This document shows, piece by piece, positions 1 through 7,375 of a stretch of DNA of 20,663 bases. Below the pieces are notes generated by a model. That model did not search any database. It saw only the letters and a list, made by a program, of their open reading frames with translations, and was not told the origin of the DNA. Location of the stretch: positions 1 through 20,663 of the forward strand of contig JACVIW010000007.1 in assembly GCA_015711695.1 (NCBI GenBank), given 5' to 3'. The DNA comes from Candidatus Geohydrothermomicrobium daggyaiense (lineage in GTDB: Bacteria; Actinomycetota; Geothermincolia; Fen-727; JACVIW01). The translations under genes were made by a program, and so were the position numbers. Position 1 is the stretch's first letter; every line of letters starts with the position of its first letter.

Positions 1-1
1 C

Positions 2-70
2 GCGCCAGTCGTAATTACGCTTGTTGCGCTCGGGAAGCGCCTTGCGGATAAATTGGAGCCGGTTTCGTGA
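2..70 (+). CDS. C-terminal fragment of an unidentified protein (5' end outside window)
   Basis: The frame beginning at base 2 is open to a TGA at 68-70 and encodes 22 residues. The stretch PVVITLVALGKRLADKLEP looks like an ordinary amphipathic C-terminal end rather than random translation. The other two forward frames are not convincing. The family cannot be recognised from so little sequence. It is followed 103 bases downstream by a same-strand small gene with its own strong ribosome binding site, so the two could be co-transcribed. The call rests only on residue composition and on the stop lying in a sensible place. Confidence 0.4.
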   Translation, partial: APVVITLVALGKRLADKLEPVS

Positions 71-173
71 ATGGTAGTTACCGTTTCTGCACGGAATAAG
101 TGTCCTGATTCGTGGTTTTTGGGTTCAAGTTATGGTCCGCAGGACAAAAAATTGAAAAGCAGGAGGAGTTCAA

Positions 174-371
174 ATGGCAAGAAATGTGGAGAAAGGCGCG
201 AGATTCTGTCTTGAAAAGTGTCCGCTCTGTGTTAAAGGAAGAGAGAAAGGGAAAGGAATTCTTTATAGTCTTGTCAAAGTTGAAGCACATATCTGTCCAT
301 ATTGTCGGGATTATGAAAAATACTACGGGGTTCCCGCGTATGAAAAACCTCCGGTAAAAGACCAGGTTTAA
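174..371 (+). CDS. Small protein with two CxxC pairs, probable zinc-binding
   Basis: A 65-residue protein starting at ATG 174, which follows a near-ideal ribosome binding site (AGGAGGAG at 161-168). It contains CPLC (about residues 16-19) and CPYC (about residues 41-44). Two CxxC pairs about 20 residues apart are typical of a zinc ribbon or rubredoxin-like knuckle. The rest is rich in Lys and Glu, with no membrane segment. An overlapping longer frame beginning at 112 has no good ribosome binding site and was not chosen. No family name is recognised. A structural or nucleic-acid/protein-binding zinc finger is an inference from the cysteines only. Confidence 0.65.
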   Translation: MARNVEKGARFCLEKCPLCVKGREKGKGILYSLVKVEAHICPYCRDYEKYYGVPAYEKPPVKDQV

Positions 372-570
372 TAAGTAAATGCTGGCGGGACGAAAGAAAG
401 GTGGTTTTTAGAAAAAGCGGAATGTAGCCCACACGTTTGGCGCAAACTTAAAACTTGATAATAAAGAAACGAAATGCTTGGAAGATCGATGAACGGTTAA
501 TCAAAATGGTTTCAGTTTCTATTTTTTATTTCTGCCCTTCCCCGGTTGATTATGCATGAATTTCCAACTG

Positions 571-765
571 TTACATGACCGAGATTCTTCCAGGTTGTTT
601 CTCCCTGTCCTTTTTGATTATTCCACCATAGTTTTTTGCCTCACTTATGAAATGTGTTTTTCCAAGGAGAGTGGTGAAAGGACGTGTCTGTGTGATCTCA
701 GAAGTCTTTGTATCGTCGAATGGGATTCCGAGAACCCATTTCTCAATCTCATCATGGGTATACAT
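571..765 (-). CDS. Small unknown protein, divergent from the XRE-cupin regulator
   Basis: A 64-residue frame on the minus strand. Its ATG (765) is preceded by an excellent ribosome binding site (AAAGGAGGT) and, further up, by a near-consensus promoter. The N-terminal part (MYTHDEIEKWVLGIPFDD) looks like real protein. The C-terminal half is basic and featureless, so the gene could be a truncated remnant of something longer. No domain, signal peptide or membrane segment is visible. It is divergent from a regulator gene and shares its control region, so it is the natural candidate target of that regulator. No function can be given. Confidence 0.55.
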   Translation of the reverse strand: MYTHDEIEKWVLGIPFDDTKTSEITQTRPFTTLLGKTHFISEAKNYGGIIKKDREKQPGRISVM

Positions 766-812
766 CTTGACCTCCTTTAGGTTTTCATAATTTTATTACT
801 GTTTGTTCTACT

Positions 813-840
813 ATTATAGCAAATAATACTATTTTTTCAA
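813..840 (-). promoter_or_regulatory. Near-consensus sigma70 promoter (minus strand)
   Basis: Reading the minus strand, TTGAAA (835-840) and TATAAT (813-818) are separated by 16 bases. The -10 box is preceded by TGC, giving an extended -10. It drives the small gene starting at 765, with an expected leader of about 40 bases. Confidence 0.65.
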
Positions 841-853
841 TATTATTGTGAAA
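835..853. promoter_or_regulatory. Candidate operator dyad between divergent promoters
   Basis: The inverted repeat TTTCA-N9-TGAAA covers the -35 box of the minus-strand promoter and ends just upstream of the -35 box of the plus-strand promoter. The position suits autoregulation by the XRE-cupin protein encoded next to it. The arms are short and the region is AT-rich, so chance is possible. Confidence 0.35.
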
Positions 854-858
854 CACTA

Positions 859-885
859 TTGAAGCATTTCTGAAGAAGATATAAT
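859..885 (+). promoter_or_regulatory. Sigma70-like promoter of the XRE-cupin gene
   Basis: TTGAAG (859-864) and a perfect TATAAT (880-885) are separated by 15 bases, slightly short. Transcription would start near 892, about 50 bases before the preferred TTG start codon at 945. Confidence 0.5.
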
Positions 886-944
886 ATCGAAATCATCTGG
901 CGAAAATTATCCCAACCGCGTGTTTGGATCAAGTGAGGGTTTGT

Positions 945-1481
945 TTGGAAGATATCGGCGCTTTTCTGAAACGAATAAGGGAAAAAAATGGGTATTCAAT
1001 GAGGAAGGTCGCAACCGATACCGGCTTCTCTCTTTCCTTCCTGAGCAAACTTGAGAGTGGGAAATCAAGTATTACTGTGAGAAATCTTGTGAAACTGCTT
1101 AATTACTATGGTGTAACGCTGAATGATATTTTTGGTGAAAGTAAAACAGAACAGTTTGTTTTTCCACTGGCAAAAAGAAAGAAGATACGGAGTTCGGAAT
1201 CAGTTGAGATTGAGACCCTGGTGGAAGTAAAAGATGCGAACATGGAACCGCTAATCGTCAGGTTTGGACCAGGAGCAAAGTATTCTGAGCAAGTAGAGCA
1301 CGGAGGAGAGGAATTTGCTCTGGTCTTAAGGGGCGAATTTCGGTTCGAGATTGAAGGGGTTTCATACTATCTAAAAAAAGGGGATGCTGCCTATTTTCCC
1401 GGCAAAAAAGAACACAGGTGGGAAAACGTGAGTGATGATACAGGAGAAGTATTGATGGTAACCACTCCTCCAAGCGTTTAA
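945..1481 (+). CDS. XRE-family transcriptional regulator with C-terminal cupin domain
   Basis: A DNA-binding regulator of the HTH-cupin type. Residues about 5-62 form a helix-turn-helix domain (IREKNGYSMRKVA, then TGFSLSFLSKLESGKSS, then LVKLLNYYGVTLNDIF). Residues about 100-175 form a small cupin barrel, with H119, E122/E123 and H157 as possible metal ligands. In the family, the cupin usually senses a small metabolite and modulates repression of a neighbouring gene. The start at TTG 945 is chosen because GAGGG lies 5 bases upstream and the protein then begins MEDIGAFLKR, typical for the family. A TTG at 924 in the same frame would add seven residues but lacks a ribosome binding site. It is divergent from the small gene at 571-765, and a dyad lies between them. 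The ligand is unknown. Confidence 0.88.
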   Translation: MEDIGAFLKRIREKNGYSMRKVATDTGFSLSFLSKLESGKSSITVRNLVKLLNYYGVTLNDIFGESKTEQFVFPLAKRKKIRSSESVEIETLVEVKDANMEPLIVRFGPGAKYSEQVEHGGEEFALVLRGEFRFEIEGVSYYLKKGDAAYFPGKKEHRWENVSDDTGEVLMVTTPPSV

Positions 1482-1663
1482 GCCGTTGCCTTGATAGCTA
1501 TGCTTCTGTATTTCCAGATTGATGCCTTCGTCGTTCAATCCGCAAGTTGGAAACATCAACTATCGTATGTGAGAATTGTTATGGTTATCACCCATGCCGG
1601 GCTATATGATTCGTGATTTTAGTTTTTGAATATACCCTTTTTCGGTTTCGAGAGGTGATTTCT

Positions 1664-2476
1664 ATGGCGATGCCTCTGTTTGTGGTGAAAATTATCAAGA
1701 AGGCTTTCCCATATAGGAAAACTATTGCAAAACTAACAGGATATCCTGCGGTAGGGAAGATTCTTGAAAAGGCTTTTTTTGAGGGCGATGAACTTTTGTT
1801 CATACCTCGCCAGCAAGTTTACGTAGGAGAGACAATCGAAAGCACTCAATCCCAGGTGTTTCTCCCTTACCGGGCGGCGGAATACTTTGTTGAAAAAGCC
1901 GGATTTCGCTGGATCATGGATAAGTGCATATGCAGGGATTCGATGCGCTGCGAGAAATATCCTGTTGAGCTTGGTTGTCTCTTCCTTGGCGAGGCGGCAA
2001 AAAGAATAAACCCAAAACTCGGAAGACCGGCAAGTAAAGAGGAGGCGCTTGAACACCTCAAAAAATGCCGGGATGCAGGGCTTGTCCATCTTATAGGAAA
2101 GAACAAGCTGGATTCGGTCTGGCTAAATGTCAGACCTGGAGAAAAGCTCTTCACCATTTGCAATTGCTGCGAATGTTGTTGCCTCTGGCGGATTCTCCCT
2201 GATGTTTCGCCGAATATCTCATCGAAGCTCAAGCGGATGACCGGCGTCGAGGTGACGGTTGGCGATGAGTGTTCCGGGTGTGGCACATGCCTGGAGGTGT
2301 GTATATCCAGAGCGATAAGCCTTCAGTCGGGTAAAGCTGTAATTAGTGAACAATGCAGGGGCTGCGGCAGGTGCGCTGTTATATGTCCAGAGTCCGCAAT
2401 ACGGGTGAGTGTTGATTTTGATATCGCGTTAAAAAGCACTGTAGAAAAGCTTTCTTCCGTTGTTAGACTGGAATAG
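1664..2476 (+). CDS. Cysteine-rich protein with C-terminal 2x[4Fe-4S] ferredoxin domain
   Basis: A 270-residue protein. Two canonical CxxCxxCxxxC clusters (C203/206/209/213 and C231/234/237/241) form a bacterial-type two-cluster ferredoxin domain. The N-terminal part carries further cysteines: C88, C90, C96 and C105 around the phrase YPVELGCLFLGE, C135, and then the dense block CNCCECCC (166-173). These could hold one or more extra Fe-S clusters or a metal site. ATG 1664 is preferred because GAGAGGTGAT lies just upstream; an upstream in-frame start at 1613 has none. There is no signal peptide or membrane segment, so a cytoplasmic electron carrier is likely. I recognise the architecture as recurrent in strict anaerobes but cannot name a partner enzyme, and the neighbours do not supply one. 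Confidence 0.85.
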   Translation: MAMPLFVVKIIKKAFPYRKTIAKLTGYPAVGKILEKAFFEGDELLFIPRQQVYVGETIESTQSQVFLPYRAAEYFVEKAGFRWIMDKCICRDSMRCEKYPVELGCLFLGEAAKRINPKLGRPASKEEALEHLKKCRDAGLVHLIGKNKLDSVWLNVRPGEKLFTICNCCECCCLWRILPDVSPNISSKLKRMTGVEVTVGDECSGCGTCLEVCISRAISLQSGKAVISEQCRGCGRCAVICPESAIRVSVDFDIALKSTVEKLSSVVRLE

Positions 2477-2786
2477 GTTTCACTATAGCCGTGAGTTCAT
2501 GACCATCCCGGAGTGTACCGGTGTTTCACGGTAATTTTTTGCTGGCATTGACACAGACACGTTTCATATTTTCACAAAAAGCAGCCTGCGGGAACCAAGC
2601 CCAATTGCAGGACTGTCATTCAAACTCCGCAGCCGGCCTGGGCCGCAGTCTTTTGAAATCTTGTTCCTTCAGAGCACGGACGCTTATCCAGTGCTCGTTT
2701 TTTGTTTTTAAGTGATAGTCGCTCTGCATGCTTTTTGTATGAAAATTTTTTGTCTCCGCATATGCGAAAAGATCAGCTAAGCGGTT
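2477..2786. other. Convergent intergenic region
   Basis: Lies between the ferredoxin stop (plus strand) and the end of the decayed ARPP-1 gene (minus strand). Apart from a probable terminator at 2672-2709, I see no supported gene. Open frames here lack ribosome binding sites and protein-like composition. Confidence 0.6.
2672..2709 (+). terminator. Probable Rho-independent terminator
   Basis: GAGCAC (2672-2677) pairs with GTGCTC (2691-2696) across a 13-base loop and is followed by a T-rich tract (GTTTTTTGTTTTT). The stem is only 6 bp. It lies about 200 bases beyond the ferredoxin gene, so it would end that transcript with a long 3' tail. It works only in the plus direction. Confidence 0.45.
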
Positions 2787-3815
2787 TCAGTAATACACAT
2801 CCCAATCGAGATTATCCTTTCTGGGGTGTTTGGCTGTGTTTTCAATCACAGGAAATGCATATGCGTGTATCACCTGACCCTCAAAAAAAGCGCGGCACCA
2901 GTGAGGTATCGGCTTTTAAACCTCACGTCATATCCCAGCCCGGGAGAATTGCTCACAAGCATTTTGGCTTTACAGATTTGTTCGATAAATTTCGAGGCTT
3001 GCTCTCTGGTTTTATCAAGATCAAACTCTGTTCGACTCATCTTGATAGCGCCGATCGCGTGCCCCCTGAGGATTCTTGGCCACATTTTCTTAAATACGAT
3101 GTTCTTATCTAAAGCGTCGAGTCCTATTACTTTTTTTACCTGAAAGAAAAACTGCTCCGGATATTAAATCTCTTTCGCTTTTGTTAAACTTTTTGAAATC
3201 GAGATTTGCTACATATTCCTCGAGGCGTTCCTTTTTCGACAAAAAATGTTTTTCTATTGAAAGGGTTCCGGAATAAGCATTGTCCTCTGAGAGTCTTTCT
3301 TGGATGTCTTTCCAGATCATGTATTGATCACCAGAGAAATATCCGCGCGGAGCGTTTGCGAGCATCGAATGAACTTTCTTGGAGCGCAACTCAGCCGGCA
3401 TCATAAAAACCGCGGGTTCAAAATGCTCTTTCTCCCTGTAATGCCATCTGTTTGCCTCAACGCAGGAGACCGGTATTGAGATTTCACTATTCGATCCTAC
3501 GAGTACGCTCGTGTTCACGACTCTTGTTTGTTTTGCGCCCTTAAAAATTTCTCCTTCGCTTAGCAGAACAATCACATCAGATCGGTTCATTACCATAATT
3601 TCTCCGACAACTCCGCCGACCCCCTTTTCCTAGGAGGTTAGAAGGTCTTTCTCTTGTGCTTCCTGATAAGTCAGATACAAGGTTTTGCCTTGCTTCTTAA
3701 GGCATAGCGGGATGACTGCAAGGTTTTCAAAGCAAATAGGTGTTCCGAGTTTATACGAGCCCGGAGTTTTCCCGCAGAAAGCCTGAACTATACACTCTTC
3801 TACTTTTGCTGTCAT
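2787..3815 (-). pseudogene. Decayed ARPP-1 family (DUF6569-like) gene: one amber codon, two frameshifts
   Basis: The pieces join into a roughly 342-residue protein of the ARPP-1 type (ARG/rhodanese-phosphatase-associated protein; biochemical role unknown). The start at ATG 3815 has AAGGAG upstream. Family hallmarks are all present: LGTPICFENLAVIPL near the start, YLTYQEAQEKDLL, then GEIFKGAKQTR and IPVSCVEANRW, then IGLDALDK, and at the end GAALF / GQVIHAYAFP. They are broken by three lesions. First, a TAG at 3630-3632 (codon 62), after which the same frame continues with the expected EKGVGGVVGEI. Second, a run of seven A (minus strand; 3131-3137), where six would restore the frame into KKVIGLDALDK. 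Third, a run of seven T (minus strand; 2883-2889), where eight would restore FEGQVIHAYAFP, ending at TGA 2787-2789. The first lesion cannot be a homopolymer read error, although the other two could be. A pseudogene is the simplest reading. Confidence 0.8.
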
Positions 3816-3868
3816 TAAAACCATCTCCTTTTTATATGTTGGCAATGGTTTGAAGGCGTGCATGATAC

Positions 3869-3882
3869 GATTGCATGCAATC
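3869..3882. promoter_or_regulatory. 14-bp perfect palindrome upstream of the ARPP-1 pseudogene
   Basis: GATTGCATGCAATC is its own reverse complement. It lies 54 bases upstream of the pseudogene start codon, where an operator would be expected. The binding protein is unknown. Confidence 0.35.
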
Positions 3883-3896
3883 CGCGATGGGTTTTT

Positions 3897-3912
3897 CCAT
3901 ATATCCATATAT
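3897..3912. repeat. Tandem 8-bp direct repeat
   Basis: CCATATAT occurs twice back to back (3897-3904 and 3905-3912), in the same short intergenic region as the 14-bp palindrome. It may be a regulatory or simply AT-rich slippage repeat. Confidence 0.35.
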
Positions 3913-4024
3913 AAAGTAAGTCATTGGTGTGACAGTTAACTATTTGGAGAGACGGCGCTCCCGGAGCGGATTTGGGGAGAGCCTTTCAGAATTGGAAAAC
4001 AGCGGATCGATAGATGCCTTCAAA

Positions 4025-6217
4025 TCAAGCTGTAGGAAGGGTGAAGTAGAATTGTGAGCCCACACCAGGTTGACTCTCAAACCACATCGTTCCACCATGC
4101 GCCTCAACAATTGCTCTTGATATCGAAAGCCCCAGACCGGCGCCCTCGCCCATCTTTCTTGGAGCTGTAGCGCTCCCGAATTTCGCAAACACCATTTCTT
4201 TTTTATCTTCCGGGATCCCGATACCCGTGTCGGCAATGCAGATTTCAGCGATATTGGCTTCCTTTCTCTTTAGCGAGATTTTTATATATCCCTGATCTGT
4301 GAATTTAACGGCGTTGCTGAGCAGGTTGATCACTACCTCCGAGATGCGGTACTGGTCCGCATCGACAAGGAAAACAGGGCTATCGCTCTCAAAGATTATG
4401 TCGAGTTTTTTCTCTTCAATTTCTGATTTAAATAGGCTTATGGCGTCTTTGATGACAGGAACGAGATTTATCTGAGTAATGTTAAAGTTCATCAAGCCCG
4501 CCTCGAGAGACGCAAGATCAAGTAGGTTCTTTGCAAGCAGGCTCAATCTTTCAATCGAAAGCGAAAGCACCTCAATTGTCCGGTACTGTTCCCTGGTCAA
4601 GATTTCCCCGCATTCTCTGGCGAGTACCTCGAGCCCGAGTTTTAAGGACGTGAGAGGAGTTCTTAATTCATGGGCTGCTGTTCTCACAAAATCAAGCCTT
4701 GCTTTTTCCAGTTTTACAAACTCCGTAAGGTCTGCGAAAATTTCGAGGAGATAAAGAGTTTCGCCCGCGTAGCTTTCTAACGGCGCGATTATGAGTTTTA
4801 TTACACGTTTGTTTCCGTTTGAGTCTATTACTGGAAGGTTATCCAGAATATAAGTATTGCGTTTTAAGTATGCATCGGCCTCTGCGGACTTCACCTCGTC
4901 GTGATTCTCTTCAGGCAGGAAAGATTCGAATTGGAAACTTGCGGTCTCTCCTGCAGTTATGCCGAAAAGAATTCTTGCCGCTCGGTTCGCAAAAATGGTG
5001 TTTCCTTCCATATCTTTTATGATGATTCCTTCCGGCAGATTGTCAATGAGCCTCTGGAGAAACCAGACTTCTTTGGTGAGTTTATCTTTTCTTTTACTGA
5101 TGGACTCGCTTTTTCTTCGCAAAAACTCAAGCTCTTCCATAACCTCCATGGCTTTACGTTTCGCTTCTATCAGCTTTGCTGTTGTTGTAAGATCACGGGC
5201 AACAATAACCATACCTATCGGTTTTCCCTTTCTCGTCCTAATTGCACCAGTGCTCAGCGTTACCAGTAATTGGGAACCCTTGCTTGTAAGGAGAGTATTC
5301 AAACCTTCGGATTTCACACTTCCCGGATAAGCGTTTTCGAATGGCTTATCGCTTTCGCTGAAAAGCGGTTCGGTGAAAAGTGTGGATACGTTAATGCCCT
5401 CAAGTTTTCCGGGTGGATATTCGAGCATTTTATGCGCCGCTTGATTTGCGAACTCAATGTAACCGGCCCCGTCGGTGATAAAAAGAGCATCCTGTATGCT
5501 TGAGACGATTTCATGACCAAAATGTGAAGTAATTGCAGTCATCAGGTCGTATTTCGTAACCGCGTAGGCAATAACTATCCCGAGGAAGGGAAAGATAGCG
5601 ACCGCGTTTACCGGTAAATATATGTTGAAATAGGGAAGCAGGAAATCCGACATTATTCCCACTGCAATTGGAACAGCAGATGCGATAAAAACGGAACCAA
5701 TTCGTCTCTTTTGATAAACCTCCACCGATTTCAGGTATTTATTTGCGAGAAGAATCAGTCCGAAAAAGAAGGCGAGCGCTAAATAGATCATTGAGTAAAG
5801 TCTAATAGGACCACGAACCTCCCAGTATCCACCATACGGACAGGGACGAAAAGTCTTGAAGACGAGATTGGTGAATATTGTTATACAGACCCAGAAAATA
5901 GCAGGTAAATAAAGCGCAAAGTAGGTTGAACGTTTCTTCAGGGCTGTCTCGTTTCCCGTAAGAGCAAGGCAAAAATGTATATAAACTGCTCCTGAAGTGC
6001 ACCAGCCAAGACTTCCCAGTTTTGCCCCGAAATTTGCGAGCGGTAAGCTTACCGCGACCTTCATAAGGAATTCCCCTGCTGCCCAGAATATAAGAGTAAT
6101 TATGGACGCTAAAAAAAGGCGGTTTACCTTCGAATTAGGGTCGCGATAGTATACATAAAGACCTATACCGAAGTTTGCAGTTATCGATAAAAGGGGAAGT
6201 ATTTCCCTTATGCCCAT
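4025..6217 (-). CDS. Membrane sensor histidine kinase (7TM-PAS-PAS-HisKA-HATPase)
   Basis: A 730-residue sensor kinase. Residues about 5-222 contain roughly seven hydrophobic segments and match the 7TM histidine-kinase N-terminal type. A first PAS domain (about 236-345; DALFITDGAGYIEFAN) and a second (about 388-502; GIIIKDMEGNTIFANRAA) are joined by a charged coiled-coil-like linker (about 350-385). The dimerisation/phosphoacceptor domain has H516 in AAHELRTPLTSLK. The ATP-binding domain shows the N box NLLSNAVKFT (631-640), DTGIGIP (663-669) and GAGLGLSIS (692-700). All catalytic motifs are intact, so it should be active. ATG 6217 has GGAAAG upstream. No response regulator lies in this window, so it is an orphan kinase here. 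The gene upstream in the same direction encodes a putative lipoprotein, but 142 bases separate them. The signal sensed is unknown. Confidence 0.93.
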   Translation of the reverse strand: MGIREILPLLSITANFGIGLYVYYRDPNSKVNRLFLASIITLIFWAAGEFLMKVAVSLPLANFGAKLGSLGWCTSGAVYIHFCLALTGNETALKKRSTYFALYLPAIFWVCITIFTNLVFKTFRPCPYGGYWEVRGPIRLYSMIYLALAFFFGLILLANKYLKSVEVYQKRRIGSVFIASAVPIAVGIMSDFLLPYFNIYLPVNAVAIFPFLGIVIAYAVTKYDLMTAITSHFGHEIVSSIQDALFITDGAGYIEFANQAAHKMLEYPPGKLEGINVSTLFTEPLFSESDKPFENAYPGSVKSEGLNTLLTSKGSQLLVTLSTGAIRTRKGKPIGMVIVARDLTTTAKLIEAKRKAMEVMEELEFLRRKSESISKRKDKLTKEVWFLQRLIDNLPEGIIIKDMEGNTIFANRAARILFGITAGETASFQFESFLPEENHDEVKSAEADAYLKRNTYILDNLPVIDSNGNKRVIKLIIAPLESYAGETLYLLEIFADLTEFVKLEKARLDFVRTAAHELRTPLTSLKLGLEVLARECGEILTREQYRTIEVLSLSIERLSLLAKNLLDLASLEAGLMNFNITQINLVPVIKDAISLFKSEIEEKKLDIIFESDSPVFLVDADQYRISEVVINLLSNAVKFTDQGYIKISLKRKEANIAEICIADTGIGIPEDKKEMVFAKFGSATAPRKMGEGAGLGLSISRAIVEAHGGTMWFESQPGVGSQFYFTLPTA

Positions 6218-6359
6218 TTGTTTCTTTCCAGGACCACACTCAGTTTTTTTTACGCAAGGCTTTCATAAGCAAAGATTTAAATCATCTAGACCCTCACTTC
6301 TAAATATTAATTATCTGTATGAGATAAACCTTTTGGCAGTAAACACTCATTAAAGACTT

Positions 6360-7004
6360 TCAGCGTATGTCAGCGTCTTTAAGGCGGACCTTGAACCATC
6401 CGGGGAGACTTAAACTGGTAAAACCGATGTAAGGGACGAAAACCACTTGAGCTCCTGTCTGCAGCGATCCATTTGTTTTTTCTTTAAGAAGAAATCCATC
6501 TTTTACTCCCCATGGTGTACGTTCTTTTATTGTTTTTTCCACTATCATTTTCTTGGGAGTTGGGTTTCCACTGATCTCGGTTGAGTATTCATCGCCTGTT
6601 CTCAGGGGTTCTTTTAGCCAGATATAAGGGTTACGAAAGAAAACTGGAGGGGATCCCATCTTTCGCACACCGAGGAGCTTGACTTCTCCAGGTGAGACCT
6701 CGAGAAAAAGTCCTTCCTCACTGAGCTTAAAAGCTCCTGCGGTGCCAGTTACAGAAAGGTCTAAAACCTCACTCGGAAGACCGAAGGACGGGTCTGGTTT
6801 CTGAATCGTTATTTCCACTTCTATGGGAACGTTTTCTTCTTTTCCTTCATAAAGCCATGAGTTTCCTTCAGCGAGCGCGAAATAAGATTCGCTAACAGGC
6901 ATTCTTTGAAGACAACCCTGCCAGCTCAAGGCCAGCAAAAGAACACACGCGTAGATTAGAATATGTTTTATTGGCTGATACTTTCCTCTTTTGTCGATTT
7001 TCAT
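6360..7004 (-). CDS. Putative exported protein or lipoprotein, unknown function
   Basis: A 214-residue protein with a basic N-terminus and a hydrophobic segment (ILIYACVLLLALSW, about 15-28) followed by Q-G-C at 29-31. This looks like a signal peptide, and C31 could be a lipidation site. However, the residues before it (W, Q) are a poor lipobox, so cleavage as an ordinary secreted protein is also possible. The mature part is rich in beta-type sequence (EVEITIQKPD; FRNPYIWLKEPLRTGDEY; VVFVPYIGFTSLSLPGWFKV), and the pattern suits a small beta-structured envelope protein. ATG 7004 follows AAGGAAGGTGG, a strong ribosome binding site. It is upstream of the histidine kinase on the same strand; a role as its sensory partner is speculation. 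No family is recognised. Confidence 0.75.
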   Translation of the reverse strand: MKIDKRGKYQPIKHILIYACVLLLALSWQGCLQRMPVSESYFALAEGNSWLYEGKEENVPIEVEITIQKPDPSFGLPSEVLDLSVTGTAGAFKLSEEGLFLEVSPGEVKLLGVRKMGSPPVFFRNPYIWLKEPLRTGDEYSTEISGNPTPKKMIVEKTIKERTPWGVKDGFLLKEKTNGSLQTGAQVVFVPYIGFTSLSLPGWFKVRLKDADIR

Positions 7005-7374
7005 TCCACCTTCCTTATTGGTGAGGGATAATGCCGAATCTTTGCAATAACATTCTATCCTACGTTTTCTAGACAGATATTTATAACGATTCTAAGGAAA
7101 GAGAGCTGCTTGTGGCTGTTCGCAGGGATAACAGGGAAAGTGATGTTTTTCCGGTGCGGCTTTTTTGGGATATTTTTGTTTTTAAAACAGTGTTGCCCGC
7201 AACTGGAACTGCATAAAAATTTCTTCTTTAAATCTTACAAAGCTTATGCGCTTTGCTTGCAATGGTCTAACCATACAGTGTACCAACCAGTAGAATTGTT
7301 AGAACAGCAGTATTATTTTTTTTGACGTTATCTTCAAATGTGCTATCAGGTTTTATCAGGCTTTTCATTGAAGA
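7005..7374. other. Intergenic region between lipoprotein and FTR-rubredoxin genes
   Basis: About 370 bases without a supported gene. A 71-codon plus-strand frame inside it is dominated by F, K and C and lacks a ribosome binding site. It contains the stem-loop at 7330-7375 at its right end and AT-rich sequence nearer the lipoprotein gene, where a minus-strand promoter would be expected, but I cannot define one. Confidence 0.5.
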
Positions 7375-7375
7375 T
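7330..7375 (-). repeat. Stem-loop at the FTR-rubredoxin stop codon with internal direct repeat
   Basis: ATCTTCAAATG (7330-7340) pairs with CATTGAAGAT (7366-7375) with one bulged base, starting at the stop codon of the upstream minus-strand gene. The loop holds ATCAGG twice, each copy followed by a short T-rich stretch. There is no U-tract after the stem in the minus-strand transcript, so a Rho-independent terminator is unlikely; a 3'-stabilising hairpin is possible. Confidence 0.35.

Noticed and set aside
112..357. 81-codon plus-strand frame overlapping the small CxxC protein
   Set aside because: No ribosome binding site, and it is out of frame with the gene at 174, which has a near-ideal one and paired CxxC motifs.
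556..780. Plus-strand frame over the small minus-strand gene
   Set aside because: Lacks a ribosome binding site; the opposite strand has a strong promoter and Shine-Dalgarno for the same bases.
2521..3143. Several plus-strand frames across the ARPP-1 region
   Set aside because: They are antisense to sequence with clear family motifs on the minus strand and have no start signals.
3400..3430. tRNA-like GGGTTCAAA
   Set aside because: Lies in the ARPP-1 coding region, with no cloverleaf around it.
3630..3632. Pyrrolysine at the in-frame TAG
   Set aside because: TAG terminates several intact genes in the window, two other lesions exist in the same gene, and no pyl gene is present here.
7110..7325. 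71-codon plus-strand frame in the gap before the FTR gene
   Set aside because: Dominated by F, K, C and Y, no ribosome binding site; looks like AT-rich non-coding sequence.
7330..7375. Rho-independent terminator for the glutaredoxin/FTR operon
   Set aside because: The stem is good but the minus-strand transcript continues with an A-rich, not U-rich, tract.
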